This document shows positions 42,399 through 52,192 of a DNA stretch of 64,000 nucleotides, piece by piece. How positions within the stretch are numbered: position 1 is the first letter of the stretch; every line of letters starts with the position of its first letter. The notes beneath the pieces were generated by a model. That model ran no database searches, was not told the origin of the DNA, and saw only the letters and a program-made list of their open reading frames with translations. Source of the DNA: Pirellulaceae bacterium (GTDB lineage: Bacteria; Planctomycetota; Planctomycetia; Pirellulales; Pirellulaceae); contig JANQLU010000048.1 of the NCBI GenBank assembly GCA_028280445.1, forward strand, positions 1 to 64,000, written 5' to 3'. The position numbers were made by a program, and so were the translations under genes.

Positions 42399-45300
42399 AT
42401 GGCTTCAAGAATTTTTGCGTTGTTGGTTGGAATCAACGACTACGATCCAAAGGTTGGCAGACTTTATGGATGTGTCGGTGACGTCGAGCGGTATGAAGAT
42501 TACTTGCGATCGAATTTCTCCAAAGATCAACTGCAACTCGAAGTGTTGACGGACCGACAAGCGACGACGTCAAACATTGTCGATGGATTCGAAAGACATC
42601 TGGCCCAGGCACGGGCCAACGATGTTGTCTTGTTTCAATATTCGGGACATGGAGCGCGATCGAAGTCCAACAAGGCGTTTCGTGATTTTTATCCAGGCGG
42701 ATGGGACGAAGGTTTGGTTTGCTATGACAGCCGGCGGGGCGGCAAAGGCAATGACCTCGCGGACAAAGAGCTGGCGGTGCTGTTGGCCAACGTTGCGAAA
42801 AACGATCCGCACATTGTTGTTTTGCTGGATTGTTGCCACAGCGGTTCCGGCACACGCCAGGCAGACGATTTTTCGGGTTTGCGGTCGCGACATACTCACA
42901 CCCAACATGCCGAGCGGGCCATCGACTCGTACAGCGACGGGTTTTATGCCAACCAGCTGGCACGCACCAAACGATTGGAAATCCCAGGCAGCAAACATAT
43001 CTTGCTCGCGGCCTGTACCCAGTTTCAACAGGCTTACGAGACCCGTGCCCGCAGCGGAGTGTTTACCAGTACGCTGATGGACGAACTGGAGCGAGCCGCC
43101 GACACGTCTTATGCCGATTTGTTTGTTCGCGTCCGCGCCTCAATTCGTCGCACTTCATTTAACCAAAACCCTCAATTCGAAACTTTTGGAGGATTCAACG
43201 CCTATACAAAATTCCTGGGGAGCCAGGTTGCCAGAAAACAGCCGAGGTTTTCGATATTCTTTGAAAGTAACCGATGGAAAATCGAATGTGGCGCGATCAA
43301 TGGAATCCCCACGGCACCTGAGAAAAAAGTTGAGTTTGCGGTTTATGAGCAAAACAATTCTGACCGGCAACTAGCGCGGGCGATTCCAAATAAATTGGGT
43401 CTATCTCAGAGTGCCATCCAGTTTTGCGATGATTTTCAACCCCGCTACGATCAAGTCCTGGAGGGTGAATTGACCAGTATGCCTTTGCCGCCATTACTCG
43501 TCGCAATATCAGGAGACGATGCGGGCATCAAAGCGTTAGAAGAATTCAAAAACCAGGACGCTTCGTTGGCACATATCCATTTGGTCAAAAATTCCAATCG
43601 CGGATTGAACTATTCGCTGTGTGCCGGAGACGAACATTTCCGCTTGAAATCTTTGAGCCCTGACAAAATGCTCTACGGTGTAAAAACCAATCACCCGAAT
43701 GCCGCGAAATATATTTTCTCACGGTTGAAACATATTGCCCGTTGGGAACATCAATTGGCGCTGCGAAATCATTCCAACACCGTCGATCCCGACAAATTCG
43801 AATTTAAATTTGTCGAAATCGATGAGAACGGCAATGAAATTGATGATTACCCGCGGCAAGATATTTCGCTGGATATTGTCGAGCGTCACGGACAGTTGCA
43901 GCCCGTGATCGGTCGTTTGAAAGCGAAAAATTGTTCGAATCAAAATTTAAATTTTTTGCTGGTCCATTTTTCAGACCGGTTTGGTGTTCGCGTGATTTCC
44001 AACCAGGTCCAGGAGCCATCGGATTCGTTTTTTACTTTTGCATTGGGCAAAAATCAGAAATCGACATTTAAACTGCGAATGAACGACGACAGCGAATTAG
44101 AAACGACCGACCATTTTATGTTGGTTGTCAGCGAGGAAAAAGTTGACGATTTTGTGATTGGTGCGACCGAGCCAGCCGGGTTTGGCGAAGATATTGATTT
44201 GCGATCAGCGCGTGCGATCGACTTGGACGACGATGACGATTTCGAAAAACATCACCAGGTTGATTGGTTGACGACAGTGTTGCGTATCAAATCGATTCGA
44301 AAATCCCAATTGATCAACAAAGAAAAAGTCGTCGAACTGGCGGGCGGCATCATCAAAATGAAGCCTCATCGGAAATTCAGTGCGGCGGTGGGAACGCTGT
44401 TAGCCAAATGGCTGGGACGAAGCGCCGGTGGTGGCGATGATTTTTATAAAGGACTGGAACAGCAAAATATCGAACTTGTCAATTTCTCGTCGACTCGTGG
44501 TCAACCGTGGAGCGTCCTGGAGCTATCCAACATCCAAAATGAATCGTCATTGAAAGACGAACCGTTGGAAATCGAAGTGAACCTTGGCTTGAAAGAAAAC
44601 GAACAATTGTTGGCAGCGACGTTCGACGGTGAGTTTATTCAACTGGTGGGAGATTCGTTTACGGATCAAAACGGAAGCACGCGTATCAGAATCGACGAAA
44701 TCCCGACGGTCAATACAAATCGTCGCAGTGTAATCAAAGCATTGAAGCTGTATTTCTTTAAAACATTTCTCGATGTGGAAAATGTTAACCGACTGCGCGG
44801 AGTCGAGTATGCCGACGATGGACAATTCAAACGCACGACAAAAGACTTGCAGCAAAAAGTCGCCGCTGCCAACAACATTTTGTTGCTGATTCATGGAATT
44901 ATTGGAGACACCAAAGGAATCGCGGCAGGAGTCAATCAAGCAGATGTCTTGGATGGCCAGTCGATTCGGAGCCGATTTGATTTGGTGCTGACTTACGACT
45001 ATGAAAACTTGAACACTCCCATTGAGGAAAACGCCAGGCAGTTGAAAAAAGACCTGGAGGATCTGGGAATCGATGAAGCTGACGAAAAACAACTAACCAT
45101 TTTGGCTCATTCGATGGGTGGATTGGTATCGCGGTGGTTTATCGAGAAAGAAGGTAGCGACCGCGTGGTCGACCACTTGGTCATGTGCGGGACACCGAAC
45201 CAGGGTTCGCCGTTTGGATTCGTCGATCCAGCACGCAAGATTTTTGGCAGTTTGACGATGCTGGCGATGAATATGTTTCCCGCCATGGTGACTTTTGGAG

Positions 45301-45680
45301 TTGCGGCCTTGGCAGCGTTGAACCGAACTCGAAAAATTACGGTCGCATTGGAACAAATGAAACCCGGCTCGCCGTTTTTGACCAGCCTCAATGATGGAAC
45401 GCAGCCAAGTTTGCCTTATTCGGTGTTGGCAGGTGATGTTCAAGAATATGACGCGTCGTCGGACGAGTTGCTCAGTCGGATCATCGCGCGATTTGGCAGT
45501 GGAATTTTAATGGACCAAATTTTCGGCAACGAATCGCACGACATTGCAGTCAACGTTGAAAGCATTTTTGGTGTTGGCGACGGAGAAACATCATCAGCAA
45601 AATTTTCAGTTGCTTGTCATCATTTGAATTATTTTTCCAGTGACGAAGGGTTGCAGCAATTGGCGCAAGTTCGGTGGTAA
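42399..45680 (+). CDS. Caspase-like (metacaspase) peptidase fused to an alpha/beta hydrolase
   Basis: The product has 1093 residues from the ATG at 42399; a TTG at 42384 is also open. Residues 1-270 are a peptidase C14 domain: FALLVGINDYD, the catalytic His in QYSGHGA (His84), Cys in VVLLDCCHSGSG (Cys146), and the metacaspase-type acidic segment DEGLVCYDS. A beta-rich middle part at about 450-620 (FLLVHFSDRFGV, FKLRMNDD) resembles the domain that often follows bacterial caspases. Residues about 820-1090 are an alpha/beta hydrolase of the PGAP1/DUF7379 type: oxyanion HG at 832, nucleophile elbow LAHSMGGL (Ser905), GTPNQGSP, and a late His (ESHDI or CHH). No signal or membrane segment, so it should be cytoplasmic. 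It may be an effector in stress, death or conflict responses; this role is inferred. Confidence 0.88.
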   Translation: MASRIFALLVGINDYDPKVGRLYGCVGDVERYEDYLRSNFSKDQLQLEVLTDRQATTSNIVDGFERHLAQARANDVVLFQYSGHGARSKSNKAFRDFYPGGWDEGLVCYDSRRGGKGNDLADKELAVLLANVAKNDPHIVVLLDCCHSGSGTRQADDFSGLRSRHTHTQHAERAIDSYSDGFYANQLARTKRLEIPGSKHILLAACTQFQQAYETRARSGVFTSTLMDELERAADTSYADLFVRVRASIRRTSFNQNPQFETFGGFNAYTKFLGSQVARKQPRFSIFFESNRWKIECGAINGIPTAPEKKVEFAVYEQNNSDRQLARAIPNKLGLSQSAIQFCDDFQPRYDQVLEGELTSMPLPPLLVAISGDDAGIKALEEFKNQDASLAHIHLVKNSNRGLNYSLCAGDEHFRLKSLSPDKMLYGVKTNHPNAAKYIFSRLKHIARWEHQLALRNHSNTVDPDKFEFKFVEIDENGNEIDDYPRQDISLDIVERHGQLQPVIGRLKAKNCSNQNLNFLLVHFSDRFGVRVISNQVQEPSDSFFTFALGKNQKSTFKLRMNDDSELETTDHFMLVVSEEKVDDFVIGATEPAGFGEDIDLRSARAIDLDDDDDFEKHHQVDWLTTVLRIKSIRKSQLINKEKVVELAGGIIKMKPHRKFSAAVGTLLAKWLGRSAGGGDDFYKGLEQQNIELVNFSSTRGQPWSVLELSNIQNESSLKDEPLEIEVNLGLKENEQLLAATFDGEFIQLVGDSFTDQNGSTRIRIDEIPTVNTNRRSVIKALKLYFFKTFLDVENVNRLRGVEYADDGQFKRTTKDLQQKVAAANNILLLIHGIIGDTKGIAAGVNQADVLDGQSIRSRFDLVLTYDYENLNTPIEENARQLKKDLEDLGIDEADEKQLTILAHSMGGLVSRWFIEKEGSDRVVDHLVMCGTPNQGSPFGFVDPARKIFGSLTMLAMNMFPAMVTFGVAALAALNRTRKITVALEQMKPGSPFLTSLNDGTQPSLPYSVLAGDVQEYDASSDELLSRIIARFGSGILMDQIFGNESHDIAVNVESIFGVGDGETSSAKFSVACHHLNYFSSDEGLQQLAQVRW

Positions 45681-45703
45681 ATCGAGACAGAGAGACCGAG
45701 GCA

Positions 45704-45818
45704 GGGAGGGCGAGGCTCCTGCCGAGCCGCAGTGTTGTATTGCGTTTGCGTGAGCGTAAAGCCATCATCAGCGGCTAGCCTTGCCGCTTACAGGCTCGGC
45801 GGGAGCCTCGCCCTCCCG
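45704..45818. repeat. GAGGCTCCTGCCGAGCC inverted repeat between convergent genes
   Basis: The arms are near-exact complements (one G/A change, GGCGGGAGCC), and the loop holds GCGGCTAGCCTTGCCGCTTACA, part of the AGCCGCCGG family. It separates the caspase-hydrolase and SHD1 protein genes. Confidence 0.88.
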
Positions 45819-45842
45819 GTTCACGTCCTCCCGAATCAAACT

Positions 45843-46751
45843 CTATTTGGCTGCGATGGAATTTGCTGAAAAATGTTGGCGAATCAGTTTCCGGTCTTGT
45901 TCGCAAAATACAGCGATATCAATATCCTTGAAAATCTTCTGATCGCGTTGACGTTTGGCGGTTAATTTATTGCCTTGCAGCGAGATGATTTCGGCGACGA
46001 CTTGCGCGCCTTTGGTATTGGTCCATGTTCTTACCAACGGTCGCTTGGAGTGTTTTTTGATCGAAACACCCAAACTGTTTTTTAGATCGTCAATCGCTTC
46101 TTGAAAATCTTCCACGTCGTCCTTTAAAAATCCGTTAGGATTGATGATCTCAATCGAAAACGATCCTTCGTTGACGTCGAATATTTTGACCGTCCAAACA
46201 TCACCCGCTTTGGCGATGGCTTTAAAACCGGACTCCTGACTATTGGACGGAATGCTTTGAATTTCAAACTTGAAATTCATATCGCTGAAATTATCGATGA
46301 TGGCTTCTTTGATAAACCCTTCGATCGCACGGATCACGACTTCGTTGTTGGTATACCGCTGTTGGTTGTAAGTGCCCGACTGTTGAAAAGTGGTCGTTGT
46401 TGAACCGGAAGATCTAAGGTTCAGAACCGGTGTTTTTCTTTGTAGTTTGGATGGATGACTAAGTTGAGAACGCAAAACCGGTTGGTTACCTACAAGGTCA
46501 GCAGCTGAATCGTAGAGTTTTTTAAATTTATTTGACGATGACGAATTCGACGGTTTCGACATCGGCGCAGAAGTGTTACACGGGTTACAAGGATTCGACG
46601 TTGGACAGCATGACAACACGATGGTTTGGCAACAGCACGGGTCGCAGCGGTTGAGGCGGTTGAACACGGGAAAGCATCTGCGTTGGGCGACGGCCTCTCC
46701 GGCAAAAAATAACACACACAGAGTCAATAATGCGACGTATTTGAAATGCAT
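45843..46751 (-). CDS. Secreted cysteine-rich protein with SHD1-like domain
   Basis: The 302-residue product has a Sec signal (VALLTLCVLFFAGEAVAQ). A short cysteine-rich segment follows (CDPCCCQTIVLSCCPTSNPCNPC, given in part: CDPCCCQ at about residues 36-42), with about 11 Cys in 35 residues. A Ser/Thr/Gln-rich linker and an alpha/beta middle part (about 135-225) lead to a C-terminal SHD1-like domain (RTWTNTKGAQVVAEI ... LTAKRQRDQKIF), common in exported planctomycete proteins. The cysteines may bind metal, anchor the protein or cross-link it; which is unknown. It lies 23 bases downstream of the CHAT protein gene and is probably cotranscribed. Confidence 0.78.
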   Translation of the reverse strand: MHFKYVALLTLCVLFFAGEAVAQRRCFPVFNRLNRCDPCCCQTIVLSCCPTSNPCNPCNTSAPMSKPSNSSSSNKFKKLYDSAADLVGNQPVLRSQLSHPSKLQRKTPVLNLRSSGSTTTTFQQSGTYNQQRYTNNEVVIRAIEGFIKEAIIDNFSDMNFKFEIQSIPSNSQESGFKAIAKAGDVWTVKIFDVNEGSFSIEIINPNGFLKDDVEDFQEAIDDLKNSLGVSIKKHSKRPLVRTWTNTKGAQVVAEIISLQGNKLTAKRQRDQKIFKDIDIAVFCEQDRKLIRQHFSANSIAAK

Positions 46752-46774
46752 GGTAATCCCCGTTTCAAAAATTT

Positions 46775-49700
46775 TTACGGTTGAAATATATGGTTGGCTT
46801 GTAAGTGATTTTGTTTCGCTTTGTATTTTTTGAGCAAATCGGCGAATTGTTTTCGATATTGTTGACGATGCGATTTTATTTTTTGCTGATCGTTCCAGTA
46901 ATTTTTGCGAATGGAAAAGGACCGCTCATGGGCATTTTCAACAAACCCAACGGCTGCCGCATAATCGTTTCGTTCAGCGGCTACAGCGGCTTTGACCACG
47001 AGAATCAATGGCCAGTAGCCCGAGTTGACCTGGCTTTCTTTGAGGTCTCGTTCGAGTTTTGTCGGTTTCGATTTTTGCGGATTGCCTTGTTCGTCGAGTT
47101 CAGCTCCCGCCAAAATCAGAGCTCGTTGTCGTTTTAACGGATCTCCCGACTCAAGAAACGATTCGATCGTAACAACCAGTTCCCACAATTTTTGTTGATC
47201 TTCTGGAGTCGTCGACCACGAATCAAACGGAACATAGTTTATGGTTGTCCACTTCGATGTGTTCGAAAAGACTTTGATTTCGGAGAGGCGTTTTTGTTCA
47301 TCAACGGTAATCAATGAGTTTGAATAATTGAGCTGGAATTTGGGAAATTTCGCGATAGTTTGATCGTTTTTCAATTCCTCGGAAATCTGTCCAATTCCCA
47401 TGGCACCGCTTAAGTGAACCGTGCGATCCCTGAGATCTTGGCCTTGACAAAATACCGCCAGGCGGTGGACGCCACGAGGCGTGACTTTGGGGCAGCCGCG
47501 GAAATCATAACATTTGCTATACAACGCAAGATGGGTCGGCAATTCGTCACCGACAAACTCCCCTTTGACGGCAATGTTGTCGAACAATTGATCGATGTCG
47601 GCGAGTTGTTTGGTAATGACTTGAAACGTTTCCGCCAACAAGCCAGATTTTTTTTCAGTCGTTTTGATATACAGATTGGCGACCGGAAATTGCTTCGAAT
47701 TTTTGTTGACCTTGGCGAGTAAATCCAGCGAATTCGTGATGTCACTTTTGTTACCTAGCAAGAACAGGCTGCCGCCTTTAATTGGCAAATACGTTCTCGT
47801 TGCCAATAAATACTGACCTGGCGCGGTGTCATGAAGTTTTTTGAAATAGGGGATTTTGACAAATTCGGAGTGCGTGAAAATTGGCATCTTGAGTTTTGGA
47901 AATTGTGTGCAGAATTTGCAGGGCAGCAATACTTCAGGTGATGAAATATCGGCTGCGGAGGCGTCAGTGCGCAGCGTCTCGAAAAGTTCGGCGAATTCAG
48001 CCAAGTTGGTCGTTTGACTGTTTTCCCATTCGCTTTCGGACAGATCCAAAATGTTCGGCGACAGGCTGAGAAATTCCTGCAACTCGGTTTGATGGACGAC
48101 GGCGTTAACGATTTTGATCTGTTTGACTTGGGGCCGCGGGCCGGAGTTCCGCATCATCTGTTTGAATTGGAAAGCCCATTGGTTGATGAAGTTTACAATA
48201 ATCGAATCCGTCGATTTTGGACCATCGATCAGATCACAAAAACGTCGTTGACGTCGATTGAACTCCCCGTTGGTGGGGCAAATGATCGTGAGCGAATCGA
48301 GATTGCTCTTCAATCCGGCCATTCCCAAGATACAAATGGGACCATGGAATTCGAACGACCTAACGTTGGAATCGGCGAGACGCTCAATCGGCAAAAACAA
48401 ATTTTTGTCAGTACACTCTGCCGAGATTTTCGCGAGTTTCAGTCGTTTCGGTTTTCTGATTAACGGGCTTTCGAACAATGTCTTCAAAAATTCTTTGGAA
48501 TTCTTGATGTTGTCCAACGTCAATTCATCGACTTCCATCTCCAGCTTTGCCAACATCCCGACATTTTGCGCTTTGTAATTTTTGGTAAAATCAAAATGCA
48601 GTTGCGGTACGTATTTCAGAAATGACAAAAATTGAATCCCTTCGTCTTTGTCGAGCTTCACTTTTTTGGGATGGATCTTGATCGAATCTCCCTGGTCGAA
48701 TGTCAACGTGACTTTTCCGTAAGCCCCTTCATCCCGAGTTATTTCGTCCAGAATTTTGTAAACCTGTTGACGTTTGAAATTTTTAAAGACTTCGTCGACG
48801 TTATCTCCCCGAGTCTGCGCCCAAGCATCAGAGCCGAGTGTGGTCAGGTCGTTCCGTTCCATCGATTTGACGGCCAGTTTCTCGGACTCCGACATTTTGT
48901 TTTGATATTTGCCGATTCTCCATTTGACAATTTTTTCAAGTTCGTCCGCCGTGAATTGATTATGGTAACAGTCGAGTTGCGTTAATTTCTTGAGGGGCAT
49001 GTCATCCGGCAAAACAATCCTGGTGGTGAGTCCCAATTTTTGCCTGGCTTCGTTAGTCATCACTTGGTTGCAATCCCATGATTTGGCGACTCCCGTCACA
49101 ACCAAATGATCTTGAGAGATCGCCGCATCCCAAACGAGCATGTTGAGCTGGCAATATCCGATCAGATCGCGGAGTCGCTGTTCCATTGTGGTCATCCACC
49201 GATCGTCAGCAGATCGGTCGATTAACACGCAACGATCGAGGATGTCGGCGGTTCCGCAGGCGGTTTTTACCAACTCCATCAATTGCATGTGCTGCTGGCG
49301 AGTCAGTTCACCCGAAATCGAAATGGATTGATTGTCGCTGGAAAAAACCAATTCGCCATCGGTCGGTAGTGTTTTCATTCCCAGCAACAAGGACTGCAAT
49401 TCGTTTTTGTCTATTTCGCATTCGTTGACATACAACGCTTCCAAATTTTCAAACTGCTTGATGCTTTGGATGTCGTCTGGGGACAGCGAATTACCGGACA
49501 GTTCTAATTGGTTCAGTCGTATGTTCAAATTGTTGGCTCGCCCGATCGATTTCAAGATGTCCTGCACCGAGTTGCCGTTTTGTGCCGGGTTGGCGGCAAT
49601 GTCGACGTGTAGCTGTTCGCGACTGGCCTGTTCGAGGAAAGAATAAAATGGCGTTATTAATTCCTCTGGCAGCGGCCATTTTTTTACCGTGATTTTCAAC

Positions 49701-52192
49701 GGGCCATACGCCGGTAACGACTCCGGCATGCCAATGTAGTTTTCCAGGGAGTCGTCTGTTGATGCATTCGGCCGCGCGCGATGGAGATCGGAAAGTCGTT
49801 GGAAGTAGTGGACCTTTTTTTCCTGCGACAGAAATTCAAACACGTTAGACTCATCGCCAAACTCTTTCTCGATGAGATAACTGGCTGGTTCCAAAAATAC
49901 GTTTTGATCAGGAGCGAGAACACCGTCAAGACGATTCCGCACCGGTCGATCGAGACCGACGTCGAAATCCAGATGTCCGGGACCGTAGTGGTTTTCCATA
50001 TCCATCAGTTGGCTGATCAGTGGATCTGCGAATTTCGTGTCTCGAAAAACCAATTTCTTTAAACTCGGAAATGTATTGGCCAAGGAGCCGAGTTGCCAGT
50101 TTGCCGAATCAGTTTCGGTTTTATCACCATCGAATTCAATGGAATGAACGCGCTGCGGAACAAAATTTTCGCGGTTGAACCAATCGTAAACCGGCAGTAC
50201 CAACAACGGACCAAGCCCGATCATGCACAGCACAACCAAAACAGTTCCCTGCCGGTGTTCGTTGATGCTGCGGAAGAGTGTTTGAAAGAAAACTTTCAAC
50301 TGGCGACGGAGCCCAATATCTTCGTGAGGCTTCAATCCGGTTTTGAATTGACGCACATGCCAACAACCAAAATCTCTCAAGATTCGCACGAGCGTATACA
50401 CCAGACCCAAACCGAACAGCAGCAACAACATCCGCCACCAACTGACTGATGGTGCATCGATGAATCTCAATTGTTCCACAGCAATGGCTTCGAATACCGG
50501 TTTCGCTGACTGGCGTCGCAATTTCAATACGACATCACGGTTTTCGTTTTCGGCCACCCGATTGACTAACCAGAGATCCGAACCGAGAGACTGAAAGGAT
50601 TGTTTGTCGTCTGTCTCCGCTGTTAGGCTGTCGAATTTTGGGTCGTCGAGATCAACAATGATCGGTGATTTTCCGTCAGCGGGAACCCAGTTTTTGGGAA
50701 GCCAAGCATCCGATGGAATAAATGCCAACGTCCATGCACAGATACCGACGAACAGGCATAGCATAAAAACTGCGAGTCCAATCCATCGACTGAATTTTTG
50801 AGTGCCCCACTCGACATCCGTGAGGCGCCATCCTGGTCCACCGGCGTTTTCGATTTGTTCGAGTTGCGTCATCCCCAACTGCCATTCCTGGCTATTAGGA
50901 AAAATTCGCCAAGGAAAGCGATTTCTGGTGATCGGCGTTTCGTCTCCGAGATCGATCGCGCGGTAAGCGGCCTGGGCCGGGCTTTCGTTTTCGCGCGTCA
51001 AACTGTCTTCGATTTGTTTTCTCGACGCTTCGTATGCGCTTTCAACATTTTCGCCATGGGCAATTCGTTGATAAAACGACTTGGCAAGTTCACAAGCTCG
51101 ATTGTCGTCGATTTCTGAATCGGTCATGATCGACCAGGCGCGATCCGGTCTGCGCATCAACTCCGTTGCTTGTTGTTCGGACGAACAACCGTTGATAAAG
51201 ATTAACTTGGGTTTGACTTTGGCAAAATCCTCGGCCAATCCTGACATGTAAACCAGTTGGATTTCACCGTCGCGTTGTTTTTCCGAACGCAGCTGTATCG
51301 ATTGGCCATTGGCATGTCCGGCGAAATGGATGATCTCGATTCTCTCTCCATATTTTTCCAGGCACGCGAGAACACTTTCGATCGTAGCATTTTTTAACGG
51401 CACTGGCTCGCAATGTTCAGTGCCATTCAAAGCGTCTTCGATTTCATCAATTTCCAACTTGGAATGGTACAGATCGTTTTCAGCAGCAGCTTGAATCAGA
51501 AGTGCGATTGCCGGCTCGGGAAATTTGGGACGACCAAAAATTCGCGACAGCAAACTGCGTCGAGCCACTCCCTTGGGTTTGCGAACCATTCGATAATTGG
51601 TTCTGCGTCCATTAATATTCCAAGGTAGGTTGGCTGTCTGTTCACGATCTTTGACGGTTCGATCGACTTCCTGAAACGCTTGTTTTGCAGTCGATCCGGC
51701 GGCGAGTTTCCTGAAAAAACTTTCTACCAAAGTCGAGGAAATCTGAGGCGGAGTCCGCTCCAATGTCATGTAACAGTCAAACGGGTTTTGCTCCGCGAGT
51801 TTCATGAATTGGTTGGCCGCAGGTCCATCAAACCCGTTGGCAAACACGAATCTCGGACTGGCGTCTTGCAATATTTGAAAAAGACTGGAGACATATTCGA
51901 CTTGGGAAACCAGGTCGTCAATTCGCTCGGAGTGAGCGACAAAGTAAATCAATTCGATCTGGTCACGGAGAGATTCCAGGGTTTGTTCCAATTCATGAGG
52001 GCTAGCCTGGGGGATGGTTCGAATATTGAAACGGTTGGCAGTTGTCGAGAGGATTTTTTTGAGCTTTGCGAATTCCAATTCGACAGCAGTGCCGGGTTGG
52101 TCTGGTGCGGTTTCCAAGCTGACCAACAACGCAATGGGTTTTGATGAACGATCAACAGTAGAAGTAGTGGAGGATTTCAGATCGGATGACAT
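46775..52192 (-). CDS. Giant membrane protein with two CHAT-like domains and leucine-rich-repeat-like region
   Basis: The 1805-residue product starts with two CHAT (caspase-HetF-associated with TPR) type domains. The first (about 18-200) keeps His87 (YFVAHSE) but has Phe121 where the Cys is expected (FANGFDG). The second (about 225-400) is intact: His293 in HFAGHANG and Cys336 in FINGCSS. Three membrane segments follow at about 469-490, 583-605 and 648-670. From about 690 to the end runs a long alpha/beta region with leucine-rich-repeat-like units (LNQLELSGNSLSPDDIQ, LEALYVNECEIDKNELQ, LTQLDCYHNQFTADELE). The N-terminal peptidase is probably cytoplasmic; the side of the repeat region depends on topology. 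AAGG precedes the ATG. It may be a membrane sensor-protease; the activator and targets are unknown. Confidence 0.82.
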   Translation of the reverse strand: MSSDLKSSTTSTVDRSSKPIALLVSLETAPDQPGTAVELEFAKLKKILSTTANRFNIRTIPQASPHELEQTLESLRDQIELIYFVAHSERIDDLVSQVEYVSSLFQILQDASPRFVFANGFDGPAANQFMKLAEQNPFDCYMTLERTPPQISSTLVESFFRKLAAGSTAKQAFQEVDRTVKDREQTANLPWNINGRRTNYRMVRKPKGVARRSLLSRIFGRPKFPEPAIALLIQAAAENDLYHSKLEIDEIEDALNGTEHCEPVPLKNATIESVLACLEKYGERIEIIHFAGHANGQSIQLRSEKQRDGEIQLVYMSGLAEDFAKVKPKLIFINGCSSEQQATELMRRPDRAWSIMTDSEIDDNRACELAKSFYQRIAHGENVESAYEASRKQIEDSLTRENESPAQAAYRAIDLGDETPITRNRFPWRIFPNSQEWQLGMTQLEQIENAGGPGWRLTDVEWGTQKFSRWIGLAVFMLCLFVGICAWTLAFIPSDAWLPKNWVPADGKSPIIVDLDDPKFDSLTAETDDKQSFQSLGSDLWLVNRVAENENRDVVLKLRRQSAKPVFEAIAVEQLRFIDAPSVSWWRMLLLLFGLGLVYTLVRILRDFGCWHVRQFKTGLKPHEDIGLRRQLKVFFQTLFRSINEHRQGTVLVVLCMIGLGPLLVLPVYDWFNRENFVPQRVHSIEFDGDKTETDSANWQLGSLANTFPSLKKLVFRDTKFADPLISQLMDMENHYGPGHLDFDVGLDRPVRNRLDGVLAPDQNVFLEPASYLIEKEFGDESNVFEFLSQEKKVHYFQRLSDLHRARPNASTDDSLENYIGMPESLPAYGPLKITVKKWPLPEELITPFYSFLEQASREQLHVDIAANPAQNGNSVQDILKSIGRANNLNIRLNQLELSGNSLSPDDIQSIKQFENLEALYVNECEIDKNELQSLLLGMKTLPTDGELVFSSDNQSISISGELTRQQHMQLMELVKTACGTADILDRCVLIDRSADDRWMTTMEQRLRDLIGYCQLNMLVWDAAISQDHLVVTGVAKSWDCNQVMTNEARQKLGLTTRIVLPDDMPLKKLTQLDCYHNQFTADELEKIVKWRIGKYQNKMSESEKLAVKSMERNDLTTLGSDAWAQTRGDNVDEVFKNFKRQQVYKILDEITRDEGAYGKVTLTFDQGDSIKIHPKKVKLDKDEGIQFLSFLKYVPQLHFDFTKNYKAQNVGMLAKLEMEVDELTLDNIKNSKEFLKTLFESPLIRKPKRLKLAKISAECTDKNLFLPIERLADSNVRSFEFHGPICILGMAGLKSNLDSLTIICPTNGEFNRRQRRFCDLIDGPKSTDSIIVNFINQWAFQFKQMMRNSGPRPQVKQIKIVNAVVHQTELQEFLSLSPNILDLSESEWENSQTTNLAEFAELFETLRTDASAADISSPEVLLPCKFCTQFPKLKMPIFTHSEFVKIPYFKKLHDTAPGQYLLATRTYLPIKGGSLFLLGNKSDITNSLDLLAKVNKNSKQFPVANLYIKTTEKKSGLLAETFQVITKQLADIDQLFDNIAVKGEFVGDELPTHLALYSKCYDFRGCPKVTPRGVHRLAVFCQGQDLRDRTVHLSGAMGIGQISEELKNDQTIAKFPKFQLNYSNSLITVDEQKRLSEIKVFSNTSKWTTINYVPFDSWSTTPEDQQKLWELVVTIESFLESGDPLKRQRALILAGAELDEQGNPQKSKPTKLERDLKESQVNSGYWPLILVVKAAVAAERNDYAAAVGFVENAHERSFSIRKNYWNDQQKIKSHRQQYRKQFADLLKKYKAKQNHLQANHIFQP

